Source of the DNA: Deltaproteobacteria bacterium
GTDB taxonomy: Bacteria > Desulfobacterota > Binatia > JACPRU01
DNA length: 64,000 nucleotides
NCBI GenBank assembly: GCA_016189835.1
Contig: JACPRU010000018.1
Span: 44,210-108,209, forward strand
Direction: 5' to 3'
Part shown: positions 41,602 to 50,418 of the stretch, piece by piece
Position numbering within the stretch: the first letter of the stretch is position 1
How the letters are laid out: every line of letters begins with the position of its first letter
Program-made: the position numbers and the translations under genes
The notes under the pieces: model-generated
Seen by the model: only the letters and a program-made list of their open reading frames with translations
The model's database searches: none
What the model was told of the DNA's origin: nothing

Positions 41602-43767
41602 ATGACCCTGCAGGACCTCATCGGCCGCATCCAGGCCTACAATCCCGTCGCCGACGTCGCCACCATCACCCGGGCCTACGAGTTCTCGGCGGACGTCCAC
41701 CGCGGCCAGAAGCGGCTCTCCGGCGAGCCCTATCTCACGCACCCGCTCGAGGTCGCCGGCATCATCGCCGACCTGAAGCTCGACGTTCCGTCGGTGGCCA
41801 CCGGGCTGCTCCACGACACCGTGGAGGACACGCTGGCCACGATCCAGCAGGTCGAGCAGATCTTCGGATCCGAGATCTCCTCGCTGGTCGACGGGGTCAC
41901 CAAGATCAGCCAGATCAACTTCACCACGCGCGAGGAGAAGCAGGCCGAGAACTTCCGCAAGATGATCCTGGCGATGGCGCGCGACATCCGCGTGATCCTC
42001 GTCAAGCTCGCCGACCGCATGCACAACATGCGCACGCTCGGCCACTTGCAGCCCGACAAGCAGCTCGAGGTCTCGCAGGAGACGCTCGACATCTACGCGC
42101 CGCTCGCCCACCGCCTCGGCATCTACTGGGTGAAGACCGAGCTCGAGGACAACGCGCTGCGCTACCTGCACCCCGAGGTCTACTACCAGCTCAAGCGCTG
42201 GATCGCGAAGAAGAAGGACGAGCGCGAGCGCTACATCAAGGAAGTCATCGGCGTGCTGTCGAAGAAGCTCGAGGAAGCCGGCATCGAGGCGCAGGTCACC
42301 GGCCGGCCGAAGCACTTCTACTCGATCTATCAGAAGATGGAGCAGCAGAACCTGCTGTACGACCAGATCTACGACCTGGTCGCGTTCCGGGTTCTCGTCG
42401 ACAGCGTGCGCGAGTGCTACGAGGCGCTCGGCATCGTGCACGCGAACTGGAAGCCGGTGCCCGGGCGGTTCAAGGACTACATCGCGCTGCCCAAGGCCAA
42501 TCTCTACCAGAGCCTGCACACCACCGTGATCGGCCCGTACGGCGAGCGCATCGAGGTGCAGATCCGCACCGACGAGATGCACCGCGTGGCCGAGCAGGGG
42601 ATCGCCGCTCACTGGGTGTACAAGGGGGCGGGCACGATCCGCCCCGAGGACTCGCAGCGCTTCGCGTGGCTGAAGCAGCTCGTCGAGTGGCAGCAGAACC
42701 TGCAGGATCCGCAGGAGTTCCTGCAGTCGGTCAAGGGCGATCTCTTCTCCGACGAGGTCTACTGCTTTACGCCGAAAGGGGACATCCTGAACTTCCCCGA
42801 GGGCGCGACCGTCATCGACTTCGCCTACCGCATCCATTCCGAGGTCGGCAACCACTGCACCGGCGCGCGCGTGAACGGCAAGCTCGTGCCGCTGCGCTAC
42901 CGGCTGGCGAGCGGGGACACGATCGAGATCATCACCACGCCGCAGCAGACGCCGTCCAAGGACTGGCTGAAGATCGTCAAGTCGCCGCGCTCGATTTCCA
43001 AGATCCGCTCGTGGATCAAGGCCCAGCAGCGCACGCGCAGCGTCGATCTCGGCCGCGAGATCCTCGAGCGCGATCTCGCGCGCTACAAGCTCGAGATCCC
43101 CAAGCTCCGCAAGGAGGGCCGCCTCGACGCGGTGCTCGCCGCGCTGAGCGTCAAGGACGAGGAGACGCTGCTGGCGGCCGTGGGCTACGGGCGCATCACC
43201 TCTCACCAGGTGCTCGCCAAGCTGCTGCCCGCCGGCGAGCTGCACGAGCAGGCGGCCAAGCCCGAGGGCGCGCTGAAGAAGCTCTTCCGGCTGGTGGCGC
43301 GGCAGGGGGAGTCGAGCCGGAGGCTGCCCGGGGGCGTGCGCGTGAGCGGGGTGGAGGACATGCTGGTGCGCTTCGGCCGCTGCTGCAACCCGCTGCCCGG
43401 GGAGACGATCGCCGGCTTCATCACCCGCGGCCGCGGCGTGACCGTGCACTCGGCGAGCTGCCCGCGCGTGCTGGAGAGCGACCCGGCGCGCCGCGTCGAC
43501 GTCGTGTGGGACGGCGCGGCCACCGTGCCCCGCTCGGTGCGCGTCGAGGTCGTCTCGGTGGACCAGCCGGGCATGCTGGCGTCGATCTCGCGAGTGATCA
43601 GCTCGAGCGGCATCAACATCGCCCGCGCCGAGGTGCGCACCGACGGGCAGGAGCAGGCGGTGTCGAGCTTCCAGCTCATGGTGACGAGCGCGGAGGTCCT
43701 GAACCAGGTGATGCGCAGCATCGGCAAGCTGCGCGGCGTGCTGCGGGTCAGCCGCGTGGCGGCATGA
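41602..43767 (+). CDS. relA: Bifunctional (p)ppGpp synthetase/hydrolase RelA/SpoT
   Basis: A 721-residue stringent-response enzyme. The HD hydrolase domain (LTHPLEVAGIIADL, TGLLHDTVEDT, LVKLADRMHNMRTL) covers about residues 30-180. The synthetase domain includes GRPKHFYSIYQKM and YQSLHTTVIGP. A TGS domain starts near residue 385 (VYCFTPKGDILNFPEGATVIDFAYRIHSEVG). A C-terminal ACT domain ends the protein. The HD motif is intact, so both synthesis and hydrolysis are expected. ridA follows with a four-base overlap. Confidence 0.96.
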   Translation: MTLQDLIGRIQAYNPVADVATITRAYEFSADVHRGQKRLSGEPYLTHPLEVAGIIADLKLDVPSVATGLLHDTVEDTLATIQQVEQIFGSEISSLVDGVTKISQINFTTREEKQAENFRKMILAMARDIRVILVKLADRMHNMRTLGHLQPDKQLEVSQETLDIYAPLAHRLGIYWVKTELEDNALRYLHPEVYYQLKRWIAKKKDERERYIKEVIGVLSKKLEEAGIEAQVTGRPKHFYSIYQKMEQQNLLYDQIYDLVAFRVLVDSVRECYEALGIVHANWKPVPGRFKDYIALPKANLYQSLHTTVIGPYGERIEVQIRTDEMHRVAEQGIAAHWVYKGAGTIRPEDSQRFAWLKQLVEWQQNLQDPQEFLQSVKGDLFSDEVYCFTPKGDILNFPEGATVIDFAYRIHSEVGNHCTGARVNGKLVPLRYRLASGDTIEIITTPQQTPSKDWLKIVKSPRSISKIRSWIKAQQRTRSVDLGREILERDLARYKLEIPKLRKEGRLDAVLAALSVKDEETLLAAVGYGRITSHQVLAKLLPAGELHEQAAKPEGALKKLFRLVARQGESSRRLPGGVRVSGVEDMLVRFGRCCNPLPGETIAGFITRGRGVTVHSASCPRVLESDPARRVDVVWDGAATVPRSVRVEVVSVDQPGMLASISRVISSSGINIARAEVRTDGQEQAVSSFQLMVTSAEVLNQVMRSIGKLRGVLRVSRVAA

Positions 43768-44162
43768 GACCCGAAGCGCCGCAGCCGGTCGCGGTGCGCA
43801 GCGCCGCCGCGCCCGACCCGATCGGTCCGTATTCCCAGGCGATCGAGAGCGGGGAGTGGCTGTTCTGCTCGGGGCAGGTCGGGCTCGATCCGCAGAGCGG
43901 CGAGCTGGTCGGCGGCGGGGTCGCCGACGAGGCGCGGCGCGCGCTCCTCAACCTCGAGGGCGTGCTCGCGCAGGCGGGGCTCCGCTTCGAGCACGTGGTG
44001 AAGACCACCCTCTACCTCGTCCACCTCGCCGACTTCGCGACGGTCAACGCGGTGTACGCCGAGTTCGTCCGCCCGCCGTTCCCGGCGCGGGCGACGGTCG
44101 GCGTGGCGGCGCTGCCGCGCGGGGCGCGGGTCGAGATCGAAGCGATCGCCCGCCGGCGTTGA
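43764..44162 (+). CDS. ridA: RidA-family enamine/imine deaminase
   Basis: A 132-residue protein with PIGPYSQAIESGEWLFCSGQVGLDPQSG, the RidA (YjgF) signature. The conserved Arg lies in RATVGVAALPRGARVEIEAIA near the C-terminus. RidA hydrolyses reactive 2-aminoacrylate made by PLP enzymes such as the threonine ammonia-lyase in this window. It overlaps the relA/spoT stop by four bases, a conserved pairing. Confidence 0.94.
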   Translation: MRPEAPQPVAVRSAAAPDPIGPYSQAIESGEWLFCSGQVGLDPQSGELVGGGVADEARRALLNLEGVLAQAGLRFEHVVKTTLYLVHLADFATVNAVYAEFVRPPFPARATVGVAALPRGARVEIEAIARRR

Positions 44163-44168
44163 AGCCGG

Positions 44169-44360
44169 CTACGCGGCCTTGTGGACCTTGCCGGAGCGGA
44201 TGCAGCGCGTGCAGACGAGCACGCGGCGCACCGCAGTGCCGACCTTGGCGCGCACGGTCTGCAGGTTGGCCTGCCACGTCCGCTTGGTCTTGTTGTTGGC
44301 GTGGCTCACGTTGTTGCCGACCGAGCGGTGCTTGCCGCAGATCTCACAGGTTCTGGCCAT
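44169..44360 (-). CDS. rpmB: 50S ribosomal protein L28
   Basis: A 63-residue protein, [27 protein letters not shown] at the start, matching bacterial L28. It keeps both cysteine pairs (CEIC and CTRC), so this is the zinc-binding C+ form. rpmG is not adjacent, in contrast with enterics. Upstream on the minus strand is a good promoter (TTGACC, 17 bases, TACAAG). An AAGGA ribosome binding site lies 11 bases before the start. Confidence 0.95.
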   Translation of the reverse strand: MARTCEICGKHRSVGNNVSHANNKTKRTWQANLQTVRAKVGTAVRRVLVCTRCIRSGKVHKAA

Positions 44361-44397
44361 CGGCGGGTGGGTCCTTTCTTCGACCTGGAAACTCCGC

Positions 44398-44426
44398 CTT
44401 GTAGCGGTTTGACCTGCCGCGGTCAA
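44398..44426 (-). promoter_or_regulatory. rpmB promoter with overlapping palindrome
   Basis: On the minus strand, TTGACC (complement of 44421-44426), 17 bases, then TACAAG (complement of 44398-44403). Five of six and four of six bases match the sigma-70 consensus. The minus-35 forms one arm of a perfect palindrome TTGACC-N6-GGTCAA (44409-44426), which could be an operator. Confidence 0.6.
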
Positions 44427-44548
44427 TTTCGTCTCGGGGGGTTCCTCTCGGGGGTAGCGGGGCAGCAGCGACGGTTCCGAGCCGAGCAGACCGTGCGGCG
44501 CGGCGGTGGGCCGCGGGCGCATCGACCGCCGCGAAGGAGCAGAGGGCT

Positions 44549-45022
44549 TCAGCCGCCCCGGATGCGGCGCACGAAGTCGGTCGTCGACCACCCCTCGTGA
44601 AGCGGCAGCCGCTCGACCCGGCCGCCGTGCTCGCGCACGAAGTCGGAGCCGACGATCTGCCCCTCTTCCCAGTCCGCCCCCTTGACGAGCACGTCCGGCC
44701 GTACCGCGCGAATCAGCTCGAGCGGGGTGTCCTCGTCGAAGATCGATACGTAGTCGACCATCTCGAGCGCCGCCAGCAGCTCGGCGCGCTCCGCTTCCTG
44801 CAGGATCGGCCGCTCGGGGCCCTTGCCCTGGCGGCGCACCGAAGCGTCGCTGTTCAAGCCGACGACGAGCCGGTCGCCGAGGCGGCGGGCCTCGCGCAAA
44901 GAGCGCACGTGGCCGGGATGTAGCAGATCGAAACAGCCGTTGGTGAAGACGATCGTCCGTCCGGCCCGACGATCCTCTTCCGTCGCTTGCCGCAGCCGCT
45001 GGCGATCGAGCACGCGTCCCAC
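44549..45022 (-). CDS. rfaE2: D-glycero-beta-D-manno-heptose 1-phosphate adenylyltransferase (HldE nucleotidyltransferase domain)
   Basis: A 157-residue cytidylyltransferase-fold enzyme: [22 protein letters not shown] contains the HxGH motif, and [22 protein letters not shown] is the second family signature. It adds AMP to heptose-1-phosphate to form ADP-heptose for the LPS core. It is the separated counterpart of rfaE1 (38874-39887) on the opposite strand about 5 kb away. It is divergent from pgi. Confidence 0.94.
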   Translation of the reverse strand: MGRVLDRQRLRQATEEDRRAGRTIVFTNGCFDLLHPGHVRSLREARRLGDRLVVGLNSDASVRRQGKGPERPILQEAERAELLAALEMVDYVSIFDEDTPLELIRAVRPDVLVKGADWEEGQIVGSDFVREHGGRVERLPLHEGWSTTDFVRRIRGG

Positions 45023-45179
45023 GGCGGCGAGTCTAGCGGCTGGCCGGCGCGCTGGCGAGCGGCGCGGCCGCGGGGTACCGCGGGGTCGCTTCGGGGTCGC
45101 GCCGCCTGTGCGTCACATCTGGTCGCACAGCTGGTGTGCCGCCTGGTCATGCCGCCTATTTCGAAGTCGCTTCGGCTGC

Positions 45180-45188
45180 TGCTAGACT
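45180..45188 (+). promoter_or_regulatory. Extended minus-10 element of pgi
   Basis: TGCTAGACT lies 12 bases before ATG 45201, with no ribosome binding site between. TTCGAA at 45160-45165 is 17 bases upstream of the hexamer and only half matches a minus-35. Confidence 0.45.
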
Positions 45189-45200
45189 CCGCCCCCGCCG

Positions 45201-46637
45201 ATGGCCGACTACCGACGGAAGCGCTGGCGCGGCGAGATGGCCGTGCGGGTCGACGTCAACGGAGCGCTCGACGCGCTGATCGGGCCGGGCGGGCTGCAAG
45301 CCCAGGACCTCGAGAGCCTCCAGCCGAGGGTCGCGCAGGCCCATGATCGCCTCGGCGCGCGCCGCAGCGCCAAGGAGCTGCGCTTCCGCGACCTGCCCTA
45401 CGAAAAGCGCGAGGTCCAGAAGATCCTCGAGCTCGCCCGCGAGCTGCGCTCGGAGGTCGATACGCTGGTCGTGCTCGGCATCGGCGGCTCGGCGCTCGGC
45501 GCCCGCGCTCTCTATCAGGCGCTCTGCCCGCCCTTTCACGACCACCAGCCCGGCACGGCCGAGCGCGGCGTCCGGCTGCTCATCGCCGACACCGTCGACC
45601 CGAGCACGTTCGGGGCGCTGCTCGACGAGGTCGATCCGCATCGCACGGCCTTCAACGTGATCTCCAAGTCGGGCGAGACGGCCGAGACGATGAGCCAGTT
45701 CCTGATCGTGCGCGAGCGCCTGTTGCGGACGCTCGGAGCGGTCGATTACAGCCGCCACTTGGTCATCACCACCGACGCCGATGCCGGCGCCCTGCGTCAG
45801 ATCGTCAACGACGAGGGCCTCCGCTCGCTGGCGGTCCCGCCGGGCGTGGCGGGCCGGTACTCGGTGTTGACGGCCGTGGCGCTGCTGCCCGCCGCGGTCG
45901 CCGGTATCGACGTCACGGAGCTGCTCGCCGGGGCCGCGGCGATGGACGAGCGCTGCGCCGCGCCGTCGCTGTTCGAGAATCCCGCCTACCTGCACGGCGC
46001 GGTGCACTATCTCGCGCACGTCGCGCGGCAGAAGACGGTGCAGGTCCTGATGCCGTACTGCGACGGCCTGCGCGGCCTCGCCGACTGGTTCGTCCAGCTC
46101 TGGGCCGAGAGCCTCGGCAAGGCGGTCGACGTCGACGGCCAGCCGCTGCACGGCGGCCAGACGCCGGTGGCCGCACTGGGGGCGAGCGATCAGCACACGC
46201 GCCTGCAGCTCTTCGCCGAGGGGCCCAACGACAAGATCCTCACCTTCGTGCGGGTCGACGACCACGGCGCTCGGCTCGACGTGCCGCGGGGATACGGCGA
46301 CCTGGAGAGCGTCGCCTACCTCGGCGGGCGCACGCTCGGCGACCTCCTGAACCTCGAGCAGCGGGCGACCGAGGCGTCGCTCGCCGCGCTCGGAAGAATG
46401 AGCACCACGCTGCACGTGCCGCGCCTGAACGCTTTCACGCTCGGTCAGCTCTTCTACCTGCTCGAGGTGCAGACCGTGTTCGTCGCCACGCTCCACCGGC
46501 TCGATCCGTTCAACCAGCCGGGGATCGAGCCGGGCAAGCGCCTGATCTACGGCCTGGCGGGACGGCGCGGCTACGAGGAGAAACGCGCCGAGGTCGAGGC
46601 ATGGATGCAAAAGAAGAATCCGCGCTACGTGATTTGA
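45201..46637 (+). CDS. pgi: Glucose-6-phosphate isomerase
   Basis: A 478-residue isomerase interconverting glucose-6-phosphate and fructose-6-phosphate. Signatures are LVVLGIGGSALGARALYQAL near residue 90, NVISKSGETAETMSQFLIV near residue 150, and the C-terminal DPFNQPGIEPGKRLIYGL. Catalytic Glu, His and Lys regions are in place. The length is on the short side, as in many deltaproteobacterial and Gram-positive Pgi proteins. It is preceded by a near-leaderless extended minus-10 element and followed by mutL after 43 bases. Confidence 0.95.
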   Translation: MADYRRKRWRGEMAVRVDVNGALDALIGPGGLQAQDLESLQPRVAQAHDRLGARRSAKELRFRDLPYEKREVQKILELARELRSEVDTLVVLGIGGSALGARALYQALCPPFHDHQPGTAERGVRLLIADTVDPSTFGALLDEVDPHRTAFNVISKSGETAETMSQFLIVRERLLRTLGAVDYSRHLVITTDADAGALRQIVNDEGLRSLAVPPGVAGRYSVLTAVALLPAAVAGIDVTELLAGAAAMDERCAAPSLFENPAYLHGAVHYLAHVARQKTVQVLMPYCDGLRGLADWFVQLWAESLGKAVDVDGQPLHGGQTPVAALGASDQHTRLQLFAEGPNDKILTFVRVDDHGARLDVPRGYGDLESVAYLGGRTLGDLLNLEQRATEASLAALGRMSTTLHVPRLNAFTLGQLFYLLEVQTVFVATLHRLDPFNQPGIEPGKRLIYGLAGRRGYEEKRAEVEAWMQKKNPRYVI

Positions 46638-46680
46638 GGGTCGGCCGGCGGTGTGGACGGAGCTGAAGGCGCGCTGAGCC

Positions 46681-48390
46681 ATGGGTCGGATCCAGGTGCT
46701 CGCGGATTCGGTCGCGCGGAAGATCGCCGCCGGCGAGGTGATCGAGCGGCCGATGTCGGTGGTGAAGGAGCTGGTCGAGAACTCTCTCGACGCCGCGGCC
46801 CGGCACGTCGTCGTCGAGATCGAGCACGGCGGCCGCACCCGGATCGCCGTGACCGACGACGGCGAGGGCATCGCCCGCGAAGACGTCCCGGTGGCCTTCG
46901 AGCCGCACGCGACGAGCAAAATCCGCACCGACGACGATCTGCTGCACATCGCCACGCTCGGCTTCCGCGGCGAGGCGCTGCCCTCGATCGCGGCGGTTTC
47001 GGACGTGGAGCTGTGGACGTGCCGGCGGGGCGAAGCGGTCGGCACTCACTTCCGCCTGCACGGCGGCGCGGTCGTCGCGCGCGAGGACGTGGGGACCGCG
47101 GTCGGCTGCCGGATCGAGGTGCGCGACCTGTTCTCCACTACGCCGGCGCGGCGCAAGTTTCTGAAGGCGCCCGCCACCGAGGCCGGCCACGTGGTCCAAC
47201 TGATCGGCCGCCTGGCGCTGGCTCGCCCGGAGGTCGGCTTCGCGCTGCGGCAGGACGGGCGCGACACTCTCTCTCTGCCGCCGGACTCGCGCCGGGCGCG
47301 CATCCGGCGCGTGCTCGGCGCCGAGATCGACGGGCAGTTGCGGCCGGTGACCGTGGACGGCGCCGTGCGCGTCTCGGGATTCGCCAGCCATCCGTCGTTC
47401 TCGGCCGCCAACGCTCGCGGCGTGCTGTTCTTCGTGAACGGCCGCTGGGTGCGTGACCGGTTGCTGCAGCACGCGCTGCTCGCGGCCTACGCGACGTTGA
47501 TCCCGCACGGCCGCCATCCGGCCGCCGTGCTGTTCCTCGACCTCGCCCCCGACGCGGTCGACGTCAACGTGCACCCGAGCAAGCTCGAGGTGCGCTTCCG
47601 CGACGCCCAGACGGTTCACGAGGCGGTGCGCCGGGCCGTGCGCGAGGCGATGCGCGCGTCGATGGCCGCGCCGCCCGCTCCGGAGTGGCGAGCGGCCGAG
47701 GCGACGGCGCCGTACGCCGACGCCCCGCCGCCGGCGTACGGCGCCGCGCCCGGCCGGCTGCGGCTCGTGGATGCGGCCGCCGCGACGGCTTTGCCGTTCG
47801 CCGCCGGGGGGGTGTTCTCCTCGCTGCGCGTCGTCGGCCAGGTGTTCGACGGCTACCTGGTGTGCGAGGGGGACGGCGAGATCGTGCTCATCGACCAGCA
47901 CGCGGCGCACGAGCGCGTGGCCTTCGAGCGGCTGCGAGCGGCGCGGGCGGCGGGCCGGGTCGAAACGCAGGCGATGCTCGTGCCGCAGCCGGTGGAGACC
48001 GCGGCCGGGGATGCCGAGCTGCTCGGCGCGGCGGGCGAAGAGCTCGCCGGCTGCGGCCTCGAGATCGAGCCGTTCGGCGAGCGCTCCGTGCTGGTGCGGG
48101 CCGTTCCGGCTCTCCTGCCCGTCGGCTCGATCGTGCCGCTGGTTCGGGCGATCGCCGCCGATCTGGCGCACGCCGAGCGCTCGGCCGCGCTCGAGGCGCG
48201 CACCGACGGCCTGCTGGCGACGATCGCCTGCCACTCGGTGGTGCGCGTCGGCCAGCGGCTGTCGGAGGTCGAGATGCGCGCGCTGCTGGCGGCGATGGAC
48301 TCGATCGACCGCGACGCGAGCTGCCCGCACGGCCGCCCGGTCGCACGGCGCATCGCGCGCGGAGAGCTCGAGCGCCGGTTCGGTCGTTGA
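46681..48390 (+). CDS. mutL: DNA mismatch repair protein MutL
   Basis: A 569-residue protein. The GHKL ATPase domain starts VARKIAAGEVIERPMSVVKELVENSLDAA, with AVTDDGEGI and PHATSKI. The C-terminal domain carries the endonuclease motif DQHAAHERVAFE, fitting DQHA(X)2E(X)4E, and CPHGRPV near the end. This MutL should therefore nick DNA itself, as in bacteria without MutH. mutS is not in the window. miaA starts two bases after its stop, an order shared with many bacteria. Confidence 0.96.
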   Translation: MGRIQVLADSVARKIAAGEVIERPMSVVKELVENSLDAAARHVVVEIEHGGRTRIAVTDDGEGIAREDVPVAFEPHATSKIRTDDDLLHIATLGFRGEALPSIAAVSDVELWTCRRGEAVGTHFRLHGGAVVAREDVGTAVGCRIEVRDLFSTTPARRKFLKAPATEAGHVVQLIGRLALARPEVGFALRQDGRDTLSLPPDSRRARIRRVLGAEIDGQLRPVTVDGAVRVSGFASHPSFSAANARGVLFFVNGRWVRDRLLQHALLAAYATLIPHGRHPAAVLFLDLAPDAVDVNVHPSKLEVRFRDAQTVHEAVRRAVREAMRASMAAPPAPEWRAAEATAPYADAPPPAYGAAPGRLRLVDAAAATALPFAAGGVFSSLRVVGQVFDGYLVCEGDGEIVLIDQHAAHERVAFERLRAARAAGRVETQAMLVPQPVETAAGDAELLGAAGEELAGCGLEIEPFGERSVLVRAVPALLPVGSIVPLVRAIAADLAHAERSAALEARTDGLLATIACHSVVRVGQRLSEVEMRALLAAMDSIDRDASCPHGRPVARRIARGELERRFGR

Positions 48391-48392
48391 GC

Positions 48393-49325
48393 ATGGACGA
48401 GCCGCGCTGGCTGGTGATCGCCGGACCGACGGCGTCGGGCAAGAGCGTGCTCGCGCTCGAGGTGGCGGAGCGATTCGGCGGCGAGATCGTCAACGCCGAC
48501 TCGCGGCAGGTGTATCGCTATCTCGACATCGGCACCGCGAAGCCGACGCCGGCGGAGCGTGCCCGCGTGCCGCACCACCTGTTCGACGTGGCGCTGCCGG
48601 ACGAGCGGTTCGACGCCGCCCGCTATCGCGATCTCGCGAGCGCCGCGGTGCGCGATGCGGCGGCGCGCGGGCGGCTGCCGGTGGTGGTGGGCGGCACCGG
48701 CCTGTACCTCCGGGTGCTGACCCGCGGGCTGTTCGCCGGCCCCGCGGCGACGCCCGCCCTGCGCCGCCGTCTCGAGCGCCTCGACGAGCGCGTCCCGGGA
48801 ACGCTCCATCGCTGGTGCCGGCGGCTCGATCCGTCGATCGCCGAGCGGATTCACCCGAACGATCGCGTGCGGCTGGTGCGCGCGCTCGAGGTTGCGCTGA
48901 TCACGGGCGAGCCGCTGTCCAGGCACCAGCTCCGGCACGGCTTCGGCGAGCGCCTCGGCAGGCTTCTCTACCTGGTGGTCGATCCCGGCTTCGAGGAGCT
49001 GCGGCGGCGCATCCGCCGCCGCTCGTGCGAGCTGTTCGAGCGCGGCCTGCTCGACGAGGTCCGCTCGCTCTGGGAGCGGGGATACGGTCCGGAGCTCGCC
49101 GCCCTGCGCAGCATCGGCTACCTCGAGGCGGGACGGGTGCTGCGCGGCGAGCGGACGCCCGCCGCGGCGGTCGAAGATCTGGTGCGCTCGACCGAACGCT
49201 TTGCCAAGCGCCAGCGCACGTGGTTTCGCGCCGAGCCGGATGCCGTGTGGCTGCGCCCGGAGGCCGATCGCGAGCGCCTGTTCGACGGTCTGCGGCGGTT
49301 CCTCGACCGGCGCCCGCCATTGTAA
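48393..49325 (+). CDS. miaA: tRNA dimethylallyltransferase MiaA
   Basis: A 310-residue enzyme that adds dimethylallyl to N6 of adenosine 37 in tRNAs reading UNN codons. The P-loop is VIAGPTASGKSVLALEVA near residue 10, followed by VNADSRQVYRYLDIGTAKPT and the VVVGGTGLYLRVL motif. The C-terminal FAKRQRTWFR is conserved. ATG 48393 follows the mutL stop by two bases. Confidence 0.95.
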   Translation: MDEPRWLVIAGPTASGKSVLALEVAERFGGEIVNADSRQVYRYLDIGTAKPTPAERARVPHHLFDVALPDERFDAARYRDLASAAVRDAAARGRLPVVVGGTGLYLRVLTRGLFAGPAATPALRRRLERLDERVPGTLHRWCRRLDPSIAERIHPNDRVRLVRALEVALITGEPLSRHQLRHGFGERLGRLLYLVVDPGFEELRRRIRRRSCELFERGLLDEVRSLWERGYGPELAALRSIGYLEAGRVLRGERTPAAAVEDLVRSTERFAKRQRTWFRAEPDAVWLRPEADRERLFDGLRRFLDRRPPL

Positions 49326-49357
49326 AGGCGCGCCGCTTCGTCGATCATCCGCCGGCC

Positions 49358-50299
49358 ATGCAGTCGACGTACCTCGATTTCGAGCGCCCGCTCGAGGAGC
49401 TCGACCGGCGGATCGAGGAGCTGTCCGGCGGCCGGCCGCGCGCGCCCGAGCTGGACGAGCTGCTGCGCGGCCGCGTGCGGCTGGAGACCGAGCTGTACCG
49501 CGATCTCGGCCCGTGGGTCCGCGTGCAGCTCTCGCGCCACCCCGATCGGCCGCAGGCGCTCGACTACGCGACCCGGGTCTTCCGCGACTTCACCGAGCTG
49601 CACGGCGACCGCTGCTTCGCCGACGACGCGGCGGTGATCGGCGGGATCGCCTGGATCGGCGAGCAGCCGGTGCTGCTGGTCGGTCATCAGCGCGGCCGCA
49701 CCACCCAGGAGAAGGTCCGGCGCAACTTCGGCATGCCGAAGCCCGAGGGCTACCGCAAGGCGCTGCGCCTGTTTCGCCTGGCCGAGCGCTTCGGCCGGCC
49801 GATCGTCTGCCTGATCGACACGCAGGGCGCGTTTCCCGGCCCGGATGCCGAAGAGCGCGGGCAGGCGGAAGCGATCGCCCGCAACCTGCGCGCGATGGCG
49901 GCGCTGCGCGTGCCGATCGTCGTTTGCGTGATCGGCGAGGGCGGCAGCGGCGGCGCGCTCGCGCTCGGCGTCGGCGATCGCGTTCTCATGTTCGAGTACG
50001 CCTGTTACTCGGTGATCACTCCGGAAGGATGCGCGTCGATTCTCTACCGGGAGAAGACCGCCGGATCGGTCGCGCGGGCCGCCGAGGCCCTTCGCCTGAC
50101 CGCCCGCGACCTGCTGGCGCTCGAGGTGATCGACGAGGTCCTGCCCGAGCCGGCCGGCGCGGCGCACCGCCACCCGGCGCAGGCGATGGACGCGCTGCGC
50201 GGCGCGCTGGCGCGGCACCTGACGGAGCTCGGCGCTCTCTCGGGCGACGAGCTGCGCCGCGCGCGCTACGAGAAGTTTCGCCGCATGGGGCGATTCTAG
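49358..50299 (+). CDS. accA: Acetyl-CoA carboxylase carboxyltransferase subunit alpha
   Basis: A 313-residue subunit of the ACC carboxyltransferase, which with AccD transfers CO2 from biotin to acetyl-CoA. Signatures are YLDFERPLEELDRRIEEL at the start, RVFRDFTELHGDRCFADDAAVIGG near residue 80, LIDTQGAFPGPDAEERGQAEAIA, and IGEGGSGGALALGVGD. accD is not in the window. The gene follows miaA after 32 bases. Confidence 0.95.
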   Translation: MQSTYLDFERPLEELDRRIEELSGGRPRAPELDELLRGRVRLETELYRDLGPWVRVQLSRHPDRPQALDYATRVFRDFTELHGDRCFADDAAVIGGIAWIGEQPVLLVGHQRGRTTQEKVRRNFGMPKPEGYRKALRLFRLAERFGRPIVCLIDTQGAFPGPDAEERGQAEAIARNLRAMAALRVPIVVCVIGEGGSGGALALGVGDRVLMFEYACYSVITPEGCASILYREKTAGSVARAAEALRLTARDLLALEVIDEVLPEPAGAAHRHPAQAMDALRGALARHLTELGALSGDELRRARYEKFRRMGRF

Positions 50300-50418
50300 A
50301 CCGGCGCGCGAGGACGGGACGGCGGCCGCCGTCGCCGAGCCGCGATGCCGGAGCGTGACCTTGCAGTCGATCCCGCCATGGGTTACGCACTGCCATTTCG
50401 ACGGAAGGCCGATTGCCG

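Noticed and set aside
41503..43449. Minus-strand frame of about 648 codons opposite relA/spoT
   Set aside because: The sense strand has complete HD, synthetase, TGS and ACT domains. The antisense frame is a shadow.
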